Assembly (NCBI GenBank): GCA_963922205.1
Contig: CAWUHX010000353.1
Coordinates: forward strand, 186,001 to 250,000
From: Romanomermis culicivorax
Lineage: Eukaryota; Nematoda; Enoplea; Mermithida; Mermithidae
DNA length: 64,000 nt
Direction of reading: 5' to 3'
A model generated the notes under the pieces. That model saw only the letters and a list, made by a program, of their open reading frames with translations. It did not search any database and was not told where the DNA came from. Position 1 is the first letter of the stretch. Each line of letters begins with the position of its first letter. Positions 52,280 through 61,200 of this stretch are shown here, one piece after another. The translations under genes and the position numbers were made by a program.

Positions 52280-55200
52280 ATGAAAGAAGAAAACGTCAAA
52301 GTCGCCGTCAGGGTTCGACCATTCATATCCTCGCCTTCTTGATTTCACATTTTTGTCATAGTGTTTCCCTTTTTACTGTTTTGATTTAATTCATTTTCCT
52401 TAACTCCTGAGCACAATGACAGGGAAAAGACACGGAACGCTGCTTTGGTTTTGAATATGGTCGACGGCAAGACCACCGTCATCCGCGATCCCAGCAATGC
52501 GGCCGCCGAACCGAAAACTTACACGTTCGATTATTCTTACTGGTCTCACGATGGTTACAAAACGCGTGAAGATGGTTACTATGAAAAGGATAATCCCCGA
52601 TACGCCGATCAGGTGATTGATGGTTTTTGCTTAATATTCAAACCTGGAATCTGACTTTCGATTGGACACGGTGTATAACTAATGTTTGAGTTACAGTAGA
52701 TTTGATGCAAAAGTGCTCCGAAAAGATTTTTGAACTTCAAAAATTTTGAGTCAATAAAAAGTCACTAGTTGAGTAAAAAAAATAAAAAGTCGAAAAATTG
52801 AGTCAATAAAAAGTGAAAAAGAAATGAAAAATTCATTGATAAACTTTGAAAAATATATATGAAGGTGCCCATAAAAACTACATACGCCTGTATTTCAGGG
52901 TCTTCGATGTTTATGGAAAGTTTCATTTCACAATGCGTAGTCATTTTTTCTACAGTACTGTTACAACTTAATGCTTATAAGAGAATTCATTCTTTCATCT
53001 TTACAGGGTAATCTGGGACCATGAATAAGTGACTATAATTAAAAATTATTTTATAATGTAAATTAAGGATTTTTCGGTTTTTCATGAATATGGCATTGCA
53101 AATTCAGCAGTTCTATTTTGTTTGAGTAAGAAAATTTTTGCTAATAATATTGATAGCATAGACGAAATAGCGAGTATAGGCTTTGCGCCCGTTCATCTGG
53201 CTTAACAGAGGTATTAATATAGTATGACAGACAGGTATGTTTCTGTTAATATAGCTTTAGAAAATGTAGTTGAATGTATTCAGGCCGTTAAGTTATGTAT
53301 AAACTATTAGATTCTAACCGACAGAACTAATAAAGTTACGAAGGCGAATCATGAAATATTCAATGCTAAGTCACAAAAAGTAAACCGCATTTTCATATCT
53401 GTTCTTATTTTGCACTTGATCCAGATTTAACGCAAATTTTGCACCTCATCTTGGTACCTTATCTTCAGAAAGTGAAATTTTAATATAAAAATGAGAGCTC
53501 TTGTTGAACTATTACTATAAGTTGAAAATACAGATATCGCTCTGAAACTTCAAACTTATACGAGCCACTCTGGATATATGAAGTCCTTCCCAGATGCAAG
53601 TTTTCAACGATTTGGGCGCCGGAGTTTTGGACAACGCCTGGAAAGGCTATAATTGCAGTTTGTTCGCCTACGGTCAAACCGGGAGCGGAAAATCCTACTC
53701 CATGGTCGGGTATGGCGCTAATAAAGGTATCGTACCACTCGCTTGTGAGCAACTTTTCGAACAAATCGAAAGAAATAAATCGTCCGATGTTGAATATCAG
53801 GTATTTTCCGTTTGCAGAATTTTCTTTTTTGAAGTAATAGGTCAATAAGTCGCCTGCCTCGCCTCACTTTGCGCCCTCTGCGCTGTGCCCTCCGGGCGCT
53901 TAGCTACGCACCTGAGCTTAAGCCCGTTATATTTTTAAAAATAATTTCTTCTTTTATTTGTTTGAGGCTCTTGGCTCGTGATCCACGAAGAATGAGATTT
54001 GATTTTGAATCCAAAAATGTTTTAGGCAGGAGTTCCAAGAAGTTCAGACCTTAATACTAAGACTTACCTAGCACTGAGCCGGGGCACGTACTCCCTTTCT
54101 TTGGACAAACGTTCAAAATTATTTAACCAATAAAATATTCTAAATTGAGAAATCTGCGATTTCTCAATTTAAAATGATTGGGCAACGACGGTAGAATTAT
54201 GCAGCAAGGAGTTTACTCGGCGAGGTAAAAACAGTCGATAAATTTACAAAACATAAAAATCTGAATCACTGACCCAAATTCCGGCACACGATGCAATGAA
54301 TATAGTAATTGTGTCGCCCAGTTTGAAAATCGATGAGATGCTTGAGGCATGCTCATCTTTGGTTGTAAGATGCAAGAAGTTGTGAAGCGACATTAAAACA
54401 GTTGTGAGAGACTGGAAATGTCACTACAACAAGCCTAAACCTAAGGAATAAATGAGGTGTTATGTTGAAACTCGACATCTATCCTTACTTATTTCTTAGG
54501 CCTAGACTTAGGAGCATAGCGATGTGCCCGAAGGGCCAGCTCGGAGCCACATTGGTGAGCACATTCTAATCACCCGCTAGTGTGTGCAACGTTGAAAGAT
54601 AGGTGTGAACCAAACACAGTAATCAAAATTATTAGTTATATCATCATATATGCACAGCTTCAAAATTCTGCTGTGAGTCAGCAATGACAGGGGGTGGGAT
54701 ATTTTCTTTCTTGGTTACAAAAAAAAAGTTTTCTTACATCCAACCGGCAAATTTTTACATCTAAATCAGTCAAATATGTGAAAAAAGAGATAAGATAAAA
54801 AGGTTAAAAAATGATTTTAAAAATCGTAAGATAAAAAAAGGTTTTAATGTTACTCCATCAGAATCATGTATGCCTTGTTCAGAAAATCCGTTAAACTACA
54901 GCATAATTTTTATTCTTATAATGTCTTTCTCTTAATTTCTTTCTCATTTTCTTTCGTCATCTTCTTGGTCAATGCTGGGGAGCAGAATCTGCTTGGGGTA
55001 GGATTTTTTTTGTGCACTGAGCGCAGTTTTCAGAGCTTCTGCACCAATTCTTTAAGGCATTTTGTGCACCATGCAGAAGTCGATTTTCATATCATGCTGT
55101 TTTCCAAGTTGCATTCTTTCAATGTACTTTTTACATTTTTTCTTGAATGGAGAATAATTAATTGACTACAAAATTAAACTGCTTATCCAGGAAATAAATG

Positions 55201-58200
55201 TTGACAAAATTCATTTTTCAGCATGTTAATATCAATATTCATAGAAATTTCTGCGCTTTGGGCCAGAATTTTTTTATCCTTCTCCTAGCAAGTTAGCTGA
55301 TTCAAAACGTCATCTCATTGTGCAACGTTGAACATCATTCAAAACGGATAAATTAAACCTCGAGTCATGGAATAAGTCTTGAAAACATCTATTTACCAGT
55401 GTCCTAGAGTGTGAAACAAAAAAAAATTTTCTGTGCTCCACCTCGGAAAGAAGGATAGATCAGTGTATCACATTTTCCAATTCCATACTGTATTACTTTG
55501 GCTGATTATGGGGATGTCGCCAGTAGAGTTTCGAGGCAATTTAGGGTTTTTTGCTCATGTTTTTGGTGGCTTCTCTATTATTAAGACACAATTTCTCTAA
55601 GACTCGACCAGGGTTGTGATAAGTAAAAATAAATCATACCTGAAAATACATATTTTAACAATTTTTTGTGCTAAACAACATGCCAGTATTCGTTTTATCT
55701 AAAAATCAAAATTTGTTTTGTAACATCAATCCAAAGGTTCAAATTTTTTGCGATTTTCTAAATTTTAGGTCACAATCATTGAAGGCCTATAAGTAATCAG
55801 GTATACAATGTCGATCAACAAAACTTTGTCAGTGCATGTAACAATGTTTAATGTATATGCATGACACATACAAATATATGTAGCATCAAAATCCTGGTTT
55901 ACACTACACTTTAAATTACCATTTTCAGCAATTATCAATGACTCGAATTCACACGTTTTTGTATCCCGTAAAGTCAAATAATGAGTGTCATTGATTAAAC
56001 TCCACTATGTTATGGCTGGACTCCTTGGCCACATTACCACAAAGTTTTATCAAAATAAAAAAACCATTGAGTGTGCTACAGTGAAACAAAAAGAAGCCAT
56101 TTTTGAATCAGATTATAAAATTTTTTGTTTAAAAATGCAGTCATTCACCCAAAATTCTAATAATCCAACTAAAACTTTTATGCATTGCAGGCTGACAGGT
56201 TTGGTCATAATATCATTATCCCTTAAACGGGAAATTATACAAAGTTAAACACATTTTTGATATTATTGAAAAACTTCAGGTGCAAATTGTTGTTCCATTT
56301 AGTCGGAATATTATTAATTCTAGTTCAAATTGACTGAATTGCAGCCACACTATGTGGCTACATACCAACCAACTTGAATCAAAGTATTGACACCCACCGT
56401 ATATTAAAAAACTAGACAAGTCATGTTCTTTTAACCATAATATGAAAGATTGTTCAAGTTTTCAACAAAAACTGACGAACTCTGGATCATTTTCAGACCC
56501 TAAGAGTTTAATATAAAATCCACTTGAATCCAATAGAAATATTTGCATTAAACCAGATGACATTTTTAAAGTGTCAGATCTACAAACTAATTATTAAAAC
56601 AATTGTTCAAAACAATCTTTTTTAAGTAGTTCACTTTCATATTCTAGATGAGGATCAAACATTGCTGGATGCTCGTAGCATTCTTCTTCATGTTCACGCC
56701 ACATTCTCTATCCAGGTTGGTATTATAGAATGTAGTGTAATAGTAGAACACTAGAAAGTGTTCGATTGACCCCTTGCTTGCCTGAAGTTCAAGAAGCTCT
56801 TCAATTGTTTTATGAAGCTGACTCATTTGATACCATGGAAAATGGTTGGGCTTTAAAGAAGCATAAGATATGCCATCCCTTGAAAGAAAAACAAGATCAA
56901 TATTTTCTGGGAAAATACTACAGTGGCATCGTATATCATCGAAAATTCAATGCTGAAGTTGTCACTGAAGAAATGAAGAAGAACCCATCTTTTGTCAGAT
57001 CTGATTTCCTCACACCACAACAAATTACCCGATTCTGGGCTAGGGAAGCCAGCTGACCAGTGGAAAGAACTTACTACATTCTATAGTAGCAACCTGGAAG
57101 GAGAATGTGGTTTTGAAGATGAAGAAAAACCCTGTGAGGATCCAGTGATGTTTGATCCTCATTTAGAGTATGAAAGTGAACTACTTAAAACATATTGTTT
57201 TGAATAAATGTTTCAATAATTAGTTAGTAGATCTGACACTTTAAAAATGTCACCTGGTTTAGAGCAAATATTTCTATCCGATTCAAGTGGATTTTATATT
57301 GAACTCTAATGATCTGAGAATGATCCAGAGTTTGTCAGTTTTTGTTTAAAATTTGAACAATCTTTCATCTTATAGTTAATCAAAAGAACATGGCTTTTCC
57401 AGTTTTTTAATATATGATGAGTGTCAATACTTTGATGCAAGTTGGTTGGTATGTCGCCACATACTGTGGCTGCAATGTAGTCGATTTGAACTAGAATTGA
57501 TAATATTTCGACCTAATGGAACAACAATTTGCATTTGAAGTTTTTTCGACAATATCAAGAATTCATTTAAGGTTTGTATAATTTCCCATGTAAGGCATAA
57601 TGATATTATGACCAAGCCTGTCAGCCTGCAAGATGTCAGCCTGCAATGCATAAAAGTTTTAGTTGGATAATTAGAATTTTGGGTGAATGACTGCATTTTT
57701 AAACAAAAAATTTTATAATTTGGTTCAAAAATGGCTTCTTTTTGTTTCACTGTAGCACACTCAATGGCTTTTTTATTTTGATAAAACTTTGTGGTAATGT
57801 GGCCAAGGAGTCCAACCATAACATAGTGGAGTTTAATCAATGACACTCATTATTTGACTTTACGGGGTACAAAAACTTGTGAATTCGAGTCATTGATAAT
57901 TGCTGAAAATGGTAATTTAAAGTGTAAACCAGGATTTTGATGCTACATATATTTATATGTGTCGTGCATATACACTAAACATTGTTACATGCACTGACAA
58001 AGTTTTGTTGATCGACATTGCATACCTGATTACTTATAGGCCTTCAATGATTGTGACCTAAAATTTCGAAAATCGCAAAAAATTTGAACCTTTGGATTGA
58101 TGTTACAAAACGAATTTTGATTTTTAGATCACAGGAATACTAGCATGTTGTTCAGCACAAAAAACTGTACAAAATATGTCTTTTTGAGGTATAATTAATT

Positions 58201-61200
58201 TCTTACTTATCACACTTAACTACAAGCCTCGGTTGATTCTTACATAAATTGTGTCTTGAATTGGTTATATTGTTATCATTATGTGACCCAAAACTCAAAA
58301 ATTCTGTTTGTCTTCTTTCTTAATGAATTGACAACTGCAGAAGCGTGGTGACATTCTAGTAAGTTCAAGAAAGTATAAATTAGGCACGTGTGAGTATTTT
58401 TCAGCGAAAAAAAATAATTGGCGTAAATGGCGAAAACAATTTGACTGCTTTTGCCAAATAGAAAGAAAACCTTCACGAAAAGATTGTGTTTTAACTTTAT
58501 TTGTATTTAATATAATGTTTTTTGTTAGTATTCCATACATATTTTGTGATATAAAAAGTTGGGGTTTTTTCTAAAAACGGGATGTATTCAGGGCTTTTCG
58601 CAGTCAAACGTTAACAGCACTAGTCTTTCCTCTTTGTTTACTATTGTTTGCAAAGTTACACGAACTCATTATTGCTTATTCACGTTTGAACTGTATATCT
58701 GATATATTTTTAGATGTCGCAGACAAATCTGTTTAGTTATTTTAAAGCTGCAGACACTGGCGTTTTCCAGCCTCGCAGCCTCACTCAAATGTCAGCGACA
58801 GTAATGGGATTGTGAAACATCATCACATGAATTCATGTTATGAAAGTGCAAATTTTTTCTCCCAGTGCACAAATTTTTTGACCCAATTTGTGCACCGTGC
58901 ACACCACGCAGTGCTAAAAAACCCTGGGGGTCAGCAGCAATCTGCTGTGGGTCAACCTGTTGGGGGTCCAGCCAGGCGCCCCAAACCCCCCATGTTCATG
59001 TATGTGTATCATAATTTTACTTCTTGATCTTATCGTTTACCAGATATTTACTCTTTTTTATTTTAGGTTACAGTTAGCATGCTGGAGATTTATTGTGAGA
59101 AAGTTCGTGACCTATTAAACCGCGGCTCGGCTCCAAAGGGCGGGTTAAAAGTTCGCGAACACCCAAAAAAGGGGTTTTATGGTGAGAATAACTATTTTTG
59201 ACAGAATCGTTTAAATAAGTAAAAAAATAATATTTTTCAGTTGACGGTCTGATCGCCGCTCCTGTGAGCTGCTATAAGGCAATGGAAAGTAAGATCAACG
59301 AGGGTACGGAAAATAGAACTGTCGCGGCAACTCAAATGAACGCGACCAGCAGGTATCATTTTAATTGAGAAATTGAGAATTTTTCGGTTTAACTTCAAGC
59401 GTCATTGAGGAACACGTTGATTTCAAGTTAGAGATTTTGCGATTTCGCGCGCAGGAGTAGTAGATGATTTATCCCACATTTTAATCAAACTTGTTTCTGT
59501 ACGCTATCGTACTGATAATCTAAACAACGTTGTGTTTCCACGCAATTTTAGAACGTTTTAACACGATTCATTAATCATCGTCTCAAGCGAGTACTCTAAT
59601 TTTTTATTTTGCACAGCCGAGCCCATACGATCGTTCAAATAAATTTTACCCAGAAAACGAAGAGTTCAGCAGGCGAAAATATGACAAAAACGTCTTGCAT
59701 AAACCTAGTTGATCTTGCCGGAAGGTAATTTCCTTTTGTGTTTCATAATTAAGAAGTTCGAGCAGGTGTTGAAAATACTGGATGGCGAAATTTGTTCAAT
59801 AGTTCAAGGTGAAATTTTTTGAGTTTTGTCGTCTGAAGTAAGCTTATTACGAAAAGGAATTGCGATATCATAGCGTATTCGAAAAAAAATTTTGCAAAGT
59901 AACACGAGTACACAGCCATTTTTCGTTTTGTGTTAATGAAAGATATGACAGGGTCCTCGAATTTATTTTCAGGATGAACTTTCGATCTTTCTATGTGAAG
60001 TACACTTTCTAGCATGCATGCAATTTGGGGGAAACTACCATATGAACCCCACGCCAGTGATCGTCGACCATCTAGCTATCCATATGGTGACCCCATCAAG
60101 ATTTGCTAATAATGTGGCTGAAATGAGCTAACCATAGGAACCACCATCCTTTCGATCGAAGAGTTACCGAACATGTTAATTTTTTCGTTGCTGCGCGCTA
60201 TGAGTACATATTTTCATTGTTTTCGAGACAAAAGTTATTATTTTTAACCGTTTTCCAAGTCTTCGGGCGAAGAAATCGAAATTTTTCTCCTTCGAAGACC
60301 CGCTCAAAACTTTGGGCGATTGATTCACAAAAAAGTTGGTTTACTTTACTGAGCTTCGTTACATATGTGCTTTCTAGCGAACGTCAAGCTGAGGCTGGAA
60401 CCGAAGGTGATCGATTGAAAGAAGGGATTGTTATAAATCAGTCGTTATCAACCTTGGGCCGGTGCATCAAAGGTAGGTTTTCTAGTCCAGAATGATTGGA
60501 AAAATAAGGCAAAAATTTCTTGGCATGAGTCTCTATAGTCCATTTATTTTGAAATCCTCGATGTAGCGATCCCATTAAAGTAAGTTCAAACAGTAAAACC
60601 AGTAAAGTTTATTACTGTAATGAATGAAAAAAGTTTTTCGTCCATGAGATATAGGCAGAATCGCTAAAAGTTCGTCCCACAACTCCGTTAAATGATTAAA
60701 ATTTCTCGAGCCACATTCCGGTATCAATCAAAGTTTTATTGAAATCAAAAGTGCATAAGCACGTGGTCTTTCTATTATTTCGGTTTTACCATACACATGG
60801 AGAAATTCATCGTTTTTCTATCGCATAAAGTTTTTCACTGTGTAAAAACTGCGTAGGTATCAAATTGAACTTACTCTCTTGGATGTCGCTGCGTCTCTCA
60901 TTCCGAAGTAATTGGGCTATAATTATCTCGTATTCGTTTCCCCTACTATCACTTGCCAAAGTCCTTTTTTATATAATGCTTGTGAATTGAAAAATGGCAA
61001 AAAGTCGTTTAAACGTAGCATTTATTGTAGAATGTTTTACTCGAAGAATTTTCAAAGGTTGATTGAGTGTACCCACGAGTTTCTAGCCCTAGTGACACAT
61101 TGATTATCAGCAGAAAATCGTGGAAATATAAAATAGAACTTGCTTTTCAAGTTTATCATCTAGAGGCGTTTCAATAAATAGAAATTCTGTGATATAGTCT

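Larger units (their letters stand above)
55000..58923. mobile_element. 3.9-kb element containing a large palindrome
   Basis: It is inserted in the MITE 54645-59004. Flanks cttggggt (54992-54999) and ctgggggt (58924-58931) agree in seven of eight bases. Ends are AGGATTTTTTTTGTGCAC and GCTAAAAAACCC, similar to the hAT-like repeats, with several gtgcac palindromes inside each end (55009-55080 and 58845-58910). The centre is the inverted repeat 55575-58255. Confidence 0.65.
54645..59004. mobile_element. CATATATGCACA-family MITE blown up by a nested insertion
   Basis: The left part 54645-54999 matches the reverse of 48782-48440, and the right part 58924-59004 matches the reverse of 48440-48378. 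Flanks tatatcat (54637-54644) and tgtatcat (59005-59012) agree in seven of eight bases. The original ~435-bp element is interrupted by the 3.9-kb element 55000-58923. Confidence 0.75.

Noticed and set aside
55765..56248. Frames in the palindrome arms with similar peptides on both strands
   Set aside because: The similarity is a direct result of the inverted repeat. The peptides show no known domain, so I do not call a gene in the arms.
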